A stretch of 64,000 nucleotides of DNA, taken from the NCBI GenBank assembly GCA_964396265.1, contig CAYNEM010000001.1:1-64000 (forward strand), read 5' to 3'. Source of the stretch: EA-27 sp964396265 (GTDB taxonomy: Archaea; Thermoplasmatota; Thermoplasmata; RBG-16-68-12; EA-27). The notes under the pieces are model-generated. The model had not been told where the DNA came from. It made no database searches and was given only the letters and a program-made list of their open reading frames with translations. A program made the translations under genes and the position numbers. This document shows positions 9,027 through 18,300 of this stretch, in pieces; the first letter of the stretch is position 1, and each line of letters opens with the position of its first letter.

Positions 9027-9599
9027 TACCGACTCTACATTCCACGACACGATCGGGGCGTTCAACCGAGCCGCTGACGACATATCAGCCGAAGTATCCG
9101 ATGACAGTCGGGGTGCCGTCAGCCCACGCAGTCGCAGGCATCCAGGAATCCGCCTTTCGACGAAGTCGGACGACGACGTTTGCGGAACGAGGAGCCAAGA
9201 ACCCTTGGCGTCGGATTCCACACGTCGGATTCCACACGCCAAACTGCACACGTCAATCTTACACGTCAAACTTGGAAAGTGCGTTGGCACTACGCGCCAT
9301 TCTGCTGGCTTCGCCTGAATCTCTTAGCGAGGGCTTGAACAGATGACGCGCTGTCCTTTGACAAGTCGGTCCAACGTGCTTCTGAGGCCGACAGAAAGAA
9401 AATCGTAATGTTCGCCAAGAGCGCGGCAAACCCCCATTGCATGGATGTTCGCCACCACCGTCTCCGCCACGGCAGAGCGAACGAAACCGCCCTCATCGGT
9501 AGCCTAGCCGGGTTCGACTTCGCAATCCATTGGGACTTCTCACTCAGGAGGACGGAAGGATACCGTCCCGTCTTCGTCTGTTGGAAGGAGGCTCCCTGA
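9019..9599 (+). pseudogene. Possible eroded small gene downstream of the helicase
   Basis: An ATG at 9019 overlaps the helicase stop and opens a frame that looks protein-like for about 28 residues (begins TDTDSTFHDTIGAFNRAAD). After a perfect 14-base tandem duplication (9211-9224 and 9225-9238), plausible sequence continues in a second frame (LESALALRAILLAS, ending 9346). It then continues in a third frame from 9339 to 9599 (LSFDKSVQRASEADRKKIV, ending FVCWKEAP). Read together this looks like a helicase partner gene broken by frameshifts, but no family is recognised and the case is weak. 9600-9697 shows nothing. Confidence 0.3.
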
Positions 9600-9697
9600 G
9601 AGCTTCCCAAGGCCCCATGGTGACACGAGGTGACCCTGGCGTCTGCATCCGGAACCTGCACCGCGGGATTCCACGCGTGGTCTCGATTGAAGTCATG

Positions 9698-11014
9698 CTA
9701 ATGGTGCACGCGTCTGATGGATCGCCAAACAATGAGGCCGCCAGTGACCGCCGCCGCAGGTGGTGCAAGCACAAGGAAAACTTGCCACGGCGCGTATGCG
9801 CGGAAGTCAATAATCATGATCGGGAAGGCGAGAGCTGCAATGACCACCCCGAGCGCAGATCCCACGACGCGCAAGGAGGGACTATGCTCGCGCACTAGGT
9901 ACGCTACGGCCCCTAGATTCCACGATAGATACGAGAGTCCTATCACTAGGAAAAGTGGCCCCATGGCCCCAAAGTTCCAAGAGAACGACAAGCCGATCGA
10001 GGCCAGGAATCCGGTGATCAGCGCGATCGTCTTGGCTTCGAAGAGCGAAGAACCGGGCTGCATGGCTTCGTCCTTTAGGAATTCCCGTAGACTTGAGTCC
10101 CACCAATAGGACTTTAGCTCGCTCTCTGAGGATTTGGCTTCAGCGATTCGCCGGGTAAGAATCTTGAAGATTGTTAGAGCTGCGCCGAAGAAAGCTCCCT
10201 CCGCGTAGTTCATGAGGCGCGGTTGGTGGATCAGGTCCTTCAACGCTTGCTCAAGTCTCTCGTCTGCACCCTGGCGCAGCTGAGAAAGATACTTGTATGA
10301 TTCGGAGAGATCGTCGAGGAGGTTTCTCCGTCGAACCTCCAATAGAAAGCCGAGGGAGAAGAAAGCAGTCGGTAGAAGAATCGACCTCGAGAGATATCGC
10401 GCAGGGAAACTGTCCCAAAGGGGATACGGTTCCGATTCAACCAATCGGAAGATGCACCCATCGTCCCTCTCGGCATCCAGGAAGACGTATCCGGGCGCGG
10501 ACTCGTTGGAGCTCCAACTCCATTCCATCGTGACCACAAGCCTCGTGAGGCCCGGAATGTCGTAGCAGTGCGGTCGGGTCAGGTTCCACCCCGTCCGCAC
10601 GTTCTTTCCGCTAAGGGGCTCAGAACCATATAGCAATTGAGATGAGGTCTCTCTTAGAGTCAGATTGAACGTCGCGAAGTCCTTGGCATTGTCGAGCGTT
10701 GTTTCAGCCGGGGGCAGGGTTTCATTCAAACCGACGTGGACGAAGTTCAGACGTACTCCCCTTCGACCGAGAACATAATTCTCAAAAGAGAGGGATGTCT
10801 CCGCGAAGTAGGTAGTTCCGTTCTCCCCGACGAGAGAAGTCCTATCAGTTCGCAACTCAATGTTGATCGCTCGGTCTTCCCACACGAACCAGAACCCGAG
10901 GAACGAGAGCAAGACGCACATGACGATTCCGGGTGTCAGCCAAGTCGGAGTGGGTTCCCCGCGAGCTGGGGCGGGGCGTGCTCTCTCAACCTCGGCACGG
11001 TCCTCCTCGCTCAT
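9698..11014 (-). CDS. Membrane protein with extracytoplasmic domain, unknown function
   Basis: The protein has 438 residues. A hydrophobic helix at about 24-45 is followed by an outside domain (to about 215) with several N-glycosylation-type Asn-x-Thr/Ser sites. A second helix lies at about 222-240. A charged cytoplasmic segment contains YKYLSQLRQGADERLEQAL, and three or four C-terminal helices lie at about 335-430. No catalytic motif or family is recognised. Adenine- and thymine-rich codons are common, unlike the core genes, which fits the island. It is transcribed toward the helicase. Two Cys in the outside domain could form a disulfide. A sensor or transporter-like role is possible but not shown. 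Confidence 0.7.
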   Translation of the reverse strand: MSEEDRAEVERARPAPARGEPTPTWLTPGIVMCVLLSFLGFWFVWEDRAINIELRTDRTSLVGENGTTYFAETSLSFENYVLGRRGVRLNFVHVGLNETLPPAETTLDNAKDFATFNLTLRETSSQLLYGSEPLSGKNVRTGWNLTRPHCYDIPGLTRLVVTMEWSWSSNESAPGYVFLDAERDDGCIFRLVESEPYPLWDSFPARYLSRSILLPTAFFSLGFLLEVRRRNLLDDLSESYKYLSQLRQGADERLEQALKDLIHQPRLMNYAEGAFFGAALTIFKILTRRIAEAKSSESELKSYWWDSSLREFLKDEAMQPGSSLFEAKTIALITGFLASIGLSFSWNFGAMGPLFLVIGLSYLSWNLGAVAYLVREHSPSLRVVGSALGVVIAALAFPIMIIDFRAYAPWQVFLVLAPPAAAVTGGLIVWRSIRRVHH

Positions 11015-11239
11015 GAACCCCCCTCACGGCCAATACTGTCTGGTGTCAAAAAGGCTGCGGTCACCAGGGTTTCTCTGGCCGACAGCTGCACGTCCGCCCG
11101 GGTGCATGAGAGGGCATGAGAGGCGGAAACCGGATGCGTCCGATCTTCGACGAACAAGTGGAATGGCACCAATCCGCCCGAAGGCACGGTTCGCCTTGTC
11201 GGCACAGCGCGATAGGAAGGTTCAGCCCCCCGCGCAAAA

Positions 11240-11600
11240 TCAACGCCTGCGCCCTGGAAACCATCGACTGTACCGCGCATGGTCAACGAGGTCGAGGAAG
11301 ATGACCTCTCCGCGGAAGATCGTGTAGAAGGCGCGATGGAAGAATGCGAGGTCCGCGCAGTACAGGTTCGCGACGCCGTAGCTCCGAGTGAAGTACGCGG
11401 GGATTTCGAGGGATCACCTCCCCGCTGTCAATCGAGGTGGATCCGCGACAGGGCATGTTGCAAGCTCTTCCAGATGGCGGCCGAATGCTTCCGGCCTCGC
11501 TTCGCCTCCTCCTCGAGGGTCTCATAGATAGCGAGGACGTCTGGGTGGACGACGATGCGATCGCCCTCACGAGGACGAGGCGGCGTGCATCGCGGGACAT
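11240..11600 (-). pseudogene. RelE/ParE-like toxin, frameshifted
   Basis: Two adjacent minus-strand frames make one plausible small toxin. The N-terminal half (about 11600 down to 11428) reads VVHPDVLAIYETLEEEAKRG followed by HSAAIWKSLQHALSRIHLD and a stop. The C-terminal half, in another frame from about 11413 to 11240, reads SLEIPAYFTRSYGVANLYCA and continues with AFYTIFRGEVIFLDLVDHARY. The order (long helix, strand with YGV.NLY, then RALYTI- and LVDH-like strands) matches archaeal RelE/ParE-fold toxins. The break falls in the segment that normally reads GEVIP. No antitoxin gene is seen next to it. 11015-11239 shows nothing. Confidence 0.5.
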
Positions 11601-11816
11601 GCCTCGGAGCACGGAACGATAGGATGGCGGCGGGGCCACGGCCGGGCAACACCATGGGGCGGATGAACCTCGCGACGGATAGTCCCGGAAACTCACTCAC
11701 CGAATGAGCGGACCACGCGGGCGGTAAGGATGGACACGGTGGTGGCGGTCTCTCTGTCCACATCGAGGCGCCCGTCCTCCCACAGAAATCCCATGATGAG
11801 CCAAGGGGGCTAAGGT

Positions 11817-12162
11817 TCAAGTCCCAACGAGAAGCTTCCCCTGTTGGCATACCAAGCCGCAAGAGAAGGCACGGATGACTTTGTCCGGAATGGTCGTGAG
11901 TTCTCGATTCGTCGTCGGCCCCTTGACCTCAATCGCGATGATGCGGGAGACCGCGATGTCCGGTCTCGAACGGCCACGTGACCCTTCAACTGCGAGCGGG
12001 CGGTCCGTACCGTGCTTTGAGCCACCCGACCAACTCCATGTGGTACTGCAGTTCGCGGCGGTATCTCTTGGCAGGCTGGAAGTCTTCAATCGCAGTCACG
12101 AGACGTTGAAGGTCTTCCGGGAGTCTGCGCTTCGCCGCCTGTTCCCTCACGTACGTTCCCAC
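11817..12162 (-). pseudogene. Predicted PD-(D/E)XK-type nuclease, frameshifted
   Basis: From GTG at 12162 one frame reads VGTYVREQAAKRRLPEDLQR and continues through YHMELVGWLKARYG to a stop. The second frame then supplies RPDIAV, IAIEVKGPT and LLVGT, ending at 11817. D-x(n)-EVK is the core of PD-(D/E)XK nucleases, and the helix before it (AKRYRRELQYHMELVGWLKA) fits restriction-type proteins in which a short helical region precedes the nuclease. A single frameshift around 12005-12030 separates the halves. It may be a real lesion or a sequencing error. The neighbouring toxin is also frameshifted, which favours a decaying stretch. Confidence 0.5.
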
Positions 12163-12584
12163 TTGCGCAATCCTTGAGAGGTCAGCCGCCCCAGGTCAGC
12201 AAGATCATCGGCCGGAGTTCTGCCCCGGTCACCCTCGTCCCGAGGGGCCTCGCGCGCGGCCGGTGGATCGCCAAACGTGAGGCTCGCGACAACCGCAGCG
12301 GATACCGCGAGCACACGGAAGCGTGCCACATAAGCGCCACTGCCGTATGGTGACAGGAGGTGAGCCGACCGACAACTCTGTAATTCGGTCGTCGGGAATC
12401 GTGACGTTCATGTAGCACACGGTCGCATTCGACCAGGGGCCCAACATAGACAGACCGTTCCCGCGATACCGCTGGTCTGGTCCTCCCAGACGGCCGACCC
12501 CGTCTCTGTAACTGCAACGTCTGCATTCTCTGGTCAAGTGTGCAGGGGACTACCCTTGCCTGCCAGAATATAGGAACTTACACA
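12163..12584. other. Stretch without an intact gene
   Basis: No complete gene is supported. On the minus strand two short frames look protein-like: NATVCYMNVTIPDDRITELS (about 12435-12370) and a hydrophobic segment RFRVLAVSAAVVASLTF (about 12325-12275). They could be the outside domain and membrane helix of one eroded membrane protein, but the evidence is only compositional. Confidence 0.3.
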
Positions 12585-13358
12585 TCACTGGAGCCGGTGC
12601 TGGAGTAGTTCCCGAATCCGGTCTTTATTGGATGGGAGGTTGGAGAACATTTTCCCGCACACATCCATGAGCCTGTCGAGCACTCGCCCGTTCAGCTTCT
12701 CAGTGTCCTCAAGTATCGCCAACGAGTCGAACGCGGACCCCCACCTCTCGAATTGAAGGCAAGTGATGGTCGCCGCATTGCATCTGTCGTCGGTGTTCGC
12801 AGCGAACACGAACAGCGGCTTTACCTGAGAGTCCACTTTGCAGTCTACTACGTAGCGCTTGTGCGGATCGTTGTGTGAATCATGGTATTCGAAGACGCGC
12901 CTTTCCTCGGGGACTTGCTCCGAAAAATACACCCGAAAGTCTTGGAGGAAGCTGGATTGGACCCTCTCGCGCGTTAGGAAAGTTAGGTCGCCAAGCTTCA
13001 GTACGGCCTGAATGAAGGAGTATAGTGCCCCTCCGTAGTCCTTGTCTTGGATTGACATTACGAGTGCGCCTTCACGACTCCTGACACCAAACATCGAGAG
13101 AGAGGATTCGATAATCTCCTTTCTCACACCCTTGTGGAGGTCTTCTTCGTCAATCCAGTAGGAAATGTGCATCAGGGAGTGTCCCTCGTCGGTCAGGACC
13201 CAGTGTGAGTTCTCCCTCTTGAGCACGACAACGATATGATCACCATCGTCGAACCTGAACGGCGTCAGGACTCTTGCCCTATTCACTCCTTCGGGCTGAA
13301 GTTCGATTTCCTCGCAGACTCGACGTTTGAACTCCGCCTCTAGCTCTTTAGGGATCAT
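12585..13358 (-). CDS. DUF1828/DUF1829 family protein
   Basis: The protein has 257 residues from ATG at 13358. The N-terminal region (IPKELEAEFKRRVCEEIELQ, then RVLTPFRFDDGDHIVVVLKR and WVLTDEGHSLMHISYWI) matches DUF1828. The C-terminal half (KRYVVDCKVDSQVKPLFVFA to the end) matches DUF1829. The family is common beside accessory and phage-related genes; its biochemistry is unknown to me. The ATG overlaps the stop of the upstream gene as ATGA, which fixes the start and shows translational coupling with the DUF6978-like protein. Codon use is AT-richer than the core, as for its partner. A toxin-antitoxin or defence role is likely by context only. Confidence 0.75.
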   Translation of the reverse strand: MIPKELEAEFKRRVCEEIELQPEGVNRARVLTPFRFDDGDHIVVVLKRENSHWVLTDEGHSLMHISYWIDEEDLHKGVRKEIIESSLSMFGVRSREGALVMSIQDKDYGGALYSFIQAVLKLGDLTFLTRERVQSSFLQDFRVYFSEQVPEERRVFEYHDSHNDPHKRYVVDCKVDSQVKPLFVFAANTDDRCNAATITCLQFERWGSAFDSLAILEDTEKLNGRVLDRLMDVCGKMFSNLPSNKDRIRELLQHRLQ

Positions 13359-13843
13359 TTCGGACCCCCAGTTACCTGAAGGTGGGACTGTGTCGCGCCC
13401 TTGAAACGGAACCCGCAGTCTAGATATAGGCATTGGACCGCTGTGGCGATGTCACGATACCGGTTCGTCGGCTTCGCGTAGAGTTCTTCCTTGTATCCTG
13501 CGCCTTGGTATCGTTCAGTCGCCTCATGGATGTGGAAGTCGTAGAACGGATCCTCTCCCTCAAGAGGATTCGAGTGTTCGTGGCTCTTTCCATTGTACCT
13601 TCTAAGGAGGAAGAGCCTAGTCGTTCCCTGAAGAAATACACCGAGGATCGCGGAGAAGTCGAACGCGTTCGTCTGACTCAGGCGCAGGATCAGCTTGAAC
13701 TTATGGCCGTCGTCTCCATCCACCTCGGTGTCCTGCCTCTTATAGCCGAGCTTGGGCTTGAGGACAAGCGGTGGCGGCTGCGACATATCCTTGACCTCGG
13801 ACACCAGTTCCGCGATCTCGGCATCGGTAAGGACTACTCCCAT
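13355..13843 (-). CDS. DUF6978-like protein, partner of the DUF1828/1829 protein
   Basis: The protein has 162 residues, soluble. The segment LILRLSQTNAFDFSAILGVF, then LFLLRRYNGKSHEHSN and FHIHEATERYQGAG, resembles DUF6978 proteins, which I recall occurring beside DUF1828-type genes. The conserved HEH and FHIHEATERYQ histidine-rich stretches could be catalytic or metal-binding, but that is a guess. It is the first gene of a two-gene unit with ATGA overlap. An ATG at 13843 follows a short AT-poor gap with no obvious TATA box. The family name is my recollection, not a search. Confidence 0.6.
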   Translation of the reverse strand: MGVVLTDAEIAELVSEVKDMSQPPPLVLKPKLGYKRQDTEVDGDDGHKFKLILRLSQTNAFDFSAILGVFLQGTTRLFLLRRYNGKSHEHSNPLEGEDPFYDFHIHEATERYQGAGYKEELYAKPTNRYRDIATAVQCLYLDCGFRFKGATQSHLQVTGGPK

Positions 13844-14079
13844 CTCTCCTCCGCGTAGCCACCAATCACGACCAAGCGGCCGCCCCTACATACAATGGAG
13901 GCTAAATGCCTTTCCTGGCCGGTTGAAGATCACTGTGGGGCAGGGGAACGCACTCTGATGGCCCTTCACTCCATTGGTCCATGACGGAACTTCTCTCCGC
14001 GGAACCCCTACTCCTTCTCCCGGGCACCGGCTCGAATTGCTGTCGACAGTCGGTAGAGCGACCGTCCCCTGAGGTCGGG

Positions 14080-14190
14080 TTCTCGCCGACGTAGCGGTGG
14101 AGGCCCGTGGGCTCGCCGTCCCCGGCGCCGTTGCTCAGCGTGGACCAATCGTTCGGCGTCAGGAGGAGGGTGTTCGCCTTCCCGACGCGG
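14080..14190 (-). pseudogene. Fragment copied from the giant surface-protein gene
   Basis: This stretch is nearly identical to 17374-17485 of the giant gene, in the same orientation. Translated on the minus strand it gives RVGKANTLLLTPNDWSTLSN against RVGKANTLLLAPNDWSTLSN in the giant protein, then DGEPTGLHRYVGEN against DGEPTGLHRFVGEN. Similarity stops abruptly at both ends. The rest of 13844-14530 shows no gene I can support. It points to partial duplication or recombination around the giant gene. Confidence 0.8.
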
Positions 14191-14530
14191 ACAGCGTTCG
14201 CGTTTTGGCGGCGGAATGTGGGAACCACCGCGGAACGCTGGCCGGTCGGGCACCGCCAGGGGAATCCATGGACCCAACCGCACGCGAGGCAGGCGGTCAG
14301 CACGTCCGGCTCTGACGCCAATGCGGGCATGGACCTGTACTGTACTCCCGGGATTGGCGCACAGACTATGAGCTTGCGGGCTTGACGGACTGCCGGCCGG
14401 AGGAGAGGTGGTTGTCAACAAGCGCCGGGTCTGTCGCTCCTGAGGCAAGAAGCCGGCTTGCCCGAATCACCGAGTCGTCACAACTGCAGAGCTCGTCGCC
14501 CTTCCCTCCGGTTCGATCTAGGCGCGCCCT

Positions 14531-15301
14531 TCACATCACGCCCTTGAGAACGAGGAGCGACGCGAGCTGTTCTTCGTCGCTCGAAGGGATGATGAACCGA
14601 GTACCGTCGAGAAGGCTGAGAAGCAGCCCGTTCCCCAAGTAGGGTGTCGTGACACGTTCAACCTGCTTCACCTGCGAGAACAGGACCCGTCGCGTCCGTT
14701 TCCCCGACCGGGTTTTCAGAGCCCGTTGCAGAAGCATGGAGTCACGTTCCGCACGTTTCACCCTTGAAATGGGAAACCCATGCCCGGCATTGCCCTGAAG
14801 CAGGATGCGCTTCAATTCCTCGTCGTAGGAGCGCCCGAAACGGTTGCAGAGGCGCTCCAGCGACGCCGTCCCGTCCGGCCCAAGATCGGCTTGAGCCAGA
14901 AACTATGAGCTTCCGCCGGGGAGGAGCACCTTTGCTCCGGTCAATCCATCCCGGACTCCGGGTTGCGCGTCGACAAGATCTTCGAACCGGACTGTCCTCG
15001 TCGGGACCCCGCCTACCCCCTTGATCGGCGTGGCCATGACGATCGCGTCGCCGTGGATCGTCGCCGCATTGTGGCGGACTAGCGAGACGGAAATCAAGAG
15101 GGTGAGTCCCCCGACCGCGACGACGCCCGCCAGGCGCAAGGGGACGTTGTCCTCCGGAAAGGGTGGCAACAGGGCCGCCAAAACAAAGAAAGTTCCGCCC
15201 GCGATCACGAACGCAGCGAGCGCCAAGCGAATGGACCTGCCTCTCGGCCAGTTGGTGGTCTCGTCGTTCCGGCTATCCACTGTAATCCCCTTTTGCGGCA
15301 T
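14531..15301 (-). pseudogene. PH-like-domain membrane protein interrupted by an in-frame TAG
   Basis: One continuous minus-strand frame of 257 codons is split only by an amber codon at 14905-14903. Before it (132 residues) are two membrane helices at about 26-47 and 57-76, then a PH-like strand region (IHGDAIVMATPIKGVGG; RFEDLVDAQPG). After it the frame continues with QADLGPDGTASLERLCNRFG and, later, RRVLFSQVKQVERV and LLSLLDGTRFIIPSSDEEQL, which look like a second domain of the same protein. The readable sequence on both sides argues for a single nonsense change (TAT/TAC to TAG) or for readthrough. It begins inside the last bases of the giant gene, so it was cotranscribed with it. Confidence 0.6.
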
Positions 15302-18300
15302 GGATCCCGATCTGCGCCCCGATGAGGGGCGCAGACCCGTAGGCCACGAGCTGTTCCATAATGAGGCTGTAGGAACTCAGCAGGTCTAACCCTTTCATCT
15401 CCATCGGACGTGACCCGGTGAGGTATATCGCGAACCCCGCAATCGCGAACAGCAACCCTGCGAAGTCGATCGCAATGAGGGACAGCCCCTTCTTGATGTT
15501 CGCGCCTAGAAGCGCGAGGATCATGCCAAACAGCGCCAATCCAAAGCCAAGCCACCGCTTCGTCGCAGTGATCTCCCTGTCAATCTTGGCGTGCAGCGTC
15601 TCGTAAGTCTTCACTGCGGCCTCCAGAATCCCCGCCGACACCGCTGTCACGTCGGCTGCAGCGGAGAAGAAGTCGACCGTGGCCTGTCCAATCCAGCCCG
15701 CTGCGACAGACACCTCGCCGAGTGTCGCCGTGAGCAAGAGCGAGAGGGCCGTCCACGCCAAGGCCTTGACGATGAAGTTAGCGACCGCTTGTGACGTAAT
15801 CTTTGAAATCAACCATGACAAACCTGCCGACATGAACAAGAGAAAGCCCTCGACGGCCCTGATGAGAACTGGGATCAGTGCGAAGATCGAGACGAGCAAC
15901 ATGATCGCGGAACCTGCGGCGATCAGTGCCTTGTTCCCCTCCGGAGTCCCAGGCGAGTCGACGATCCCCGTCTGCAACTGTGCAGTTACGCCGCCAAAGG
16001 ATCCCTGAACTGATGCCGCGACCCCGTCGACAAGCCCCGAGATTACTCCCGTAATGAAATTCAGCACATGCTGCTTCAGCCATTCGACAAACGCGAGGAA
16101 AGTCTCCACAAGCGGATCGAGCACGTTGTCCTGAAAGTACGTCCAGTTCCCCGTCACGAGGCCGATGAAAACGCCGACGAACGCGTCCACGAGCCACTCG
16201 CCGATGCCCTGGAAGAACGCGCCCACCGCAGCCAGGGCGTTCCACGCAGAGCCGGCGATCCCCGTGATCGTGTTCCAGAACAGTTGCCACTGCGTCGGGC
16301 TCGGCGGCGGCGCGCTGACGTTCCCGCTGTTCTCGACGACGACGTTGGCGGTGAGGTCCCGGACCTCCTTCGCGAGGCCGAGGGTGTAGAACTCGTTCGC
16401 GACGAAGAGAGGGAAGGCGGAGACGACGCCCGTCGTGTTCGTCCGCGCCAGGTCGAGGATCTTCCACGCCTGCGCGAGGGTCGCGTTCTTCGTGATCACC
16501 ATCTGGATGACGCGGGCGTTCAGGTGCGCGGTCCCGTTGTTGTCGTTCGCGTTCACAGACGCGCCGTTCAGCGGGCTGCTCTCGCTCCACGTGTCGTTCA
16601 GGGAGGCGAACAGCTTGGAGTCAAAGAACACGCCCCGCGGGACGATCACGTTGTTCGCGCCGTGGAGGAACCAGGCCAAGCCGCGGACCCTGTCCTGGGA
16701 CAGGGCCGTCTTGTACAGGCGGAACTCGTCGACGATCCCCTTGAGCCGACCGCCGCCTGCCGTGTCGTATCCCAGGTACAGGGACGTGGTCCCGTCCATG
16801 GCGCTCACGTACGGGGAGACGGTCTGCGACCAGATCCGCACGCCGTCCGCGTACAGGTCGAGGTCGCTCCACGTGGAGCCGCCGAAGTTCTCCTTGTGCG
16901 TCAGCGTGGCGGCGAGGTGGACCCACCGGCCCGCGTAGAGGGAGTAGGCTCTCTCGACAGCTCGGACCGTCCCGCCCGTGTCCTTGACCTCGAATCGGAG
17001 GCCGTGGAACGACGTCCCGACATTCTCGTAGTACCCGAGGCGCCACAGGTCCTGCCGCCCGAACGACCACCGCCAGCCCGTCGTGGTGCCGCCCCCGTAG
17101 TCGACGTCCGGGCGGATCCAGAAGGAGACCGTGAGCGCGTCGTTGACGTCGTTGAGCGTCGCGTCGTCGCCGTTCCACACCTGGCTCGTCGAGCCGTCGA
17201 ACCGGACGCCGCGGCCGAACCGGCCGGCCTCCGGGACGTCGCCGATGTGGTACGCGTCCAGGCCGTTGCCGCTGAGGTCCGCGAGATTCCCCTCAGACGT
17301 GCGCGTCTCGAGGTCGTAGGAGACGAGGTCCCCGTGCCCGTCCGTGACGTTGAGGAGGACGAAGACGAAGCGGTTCTCGCCGACGAAGCGGTGGAGGCCC
17401 GTGGGCTCGCCGTCGACGGTCCCGTTGCTCAGCGTGGACCAATCGTTCGGCGCTAGCAGCAGGGTGTTCGCCTTGCCGACGCGGAAGACGCGGATGTCGA
17501 ACATGACGAACGCGTGCTTCGTTTCGTCACCGAGAGTGCCTTGGCCGTATCGGTCCGGGTCCGTGAGCACGACCGTCGTCGTGTACGTCTTCGGCGTCCC
17601 CGACGCGACGTCGATCTCTCGCCCGTTCAGTTGGTTGTTCGCGTACACCTGGATCTTGACGGTGGCGGTTGCGTTGTCAGGGACGTTCACGGAGAGCAGG
17701 TGCTGCGTCTCAAGGTAGGCATTCCCGTTCTGGTCCGTGTCCTCCACATCCGAACTGTTCGTCCAGTTCACGTTCACGTGCGCGCGGGCCCAGTACCTGC
17801 ACGGCCCCGGCGTGCACCCGGTGTCCCCTTCGACGGAGAAGCTCCGGATGCGCAGCTGGACGACGAGGTCGTGGAGCGGGTCGAGGTCCCAGTGGTCTTT
17901 GTACCCATCGTAGTCCGTGTCCGGAAGTAGCGGGTCGGTGTGCATCGTCCGCACCTCGTCCCCGTCCAACGCGCCGTCCCCGTCCGTGTCGATCTTCGTC
18001 GGCGAGAGCATCCAGCCCGTGTGTCCGAGGAGTTCGTCCCCATCGCCGAGCGCGTCGCGGTCCGTGTCCCAGAAGAGGGCGTTCGTGAACCGCGGCTTCG
18101 TCACGTTCACGAGCTTCAGGGTGACGGTGCCCGTGGCGGTGGACCGCTGCACTTGGAGGGAGTGCAGCCCCTTGGGCAGGTTCGCGTCGAACTGGGCCAC
18201 GACGTCCGTCCAGCCGGATGTAGGCGACGACTTCTTCGACCACTTAAGCTGTCCGTCAAGGTATACGACTGCTTCGACCGGCTTCCCGCTCTGCGTAACG

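Noticed and set aside
9211..9300. Repeated cacacgtc-type units that could look like a CRISPR remnant
   Set aside because: Only one perfect 14-base tandem duplication and a few short partial repeats, with no regular spacers; no cas genes in the window.
14903..14905. TAG as a definite pyrrolysine codon
   Set aside because: No pyl genes or tRNA are in the window; a nonsense change in a decaying island gene is the simpler reading.
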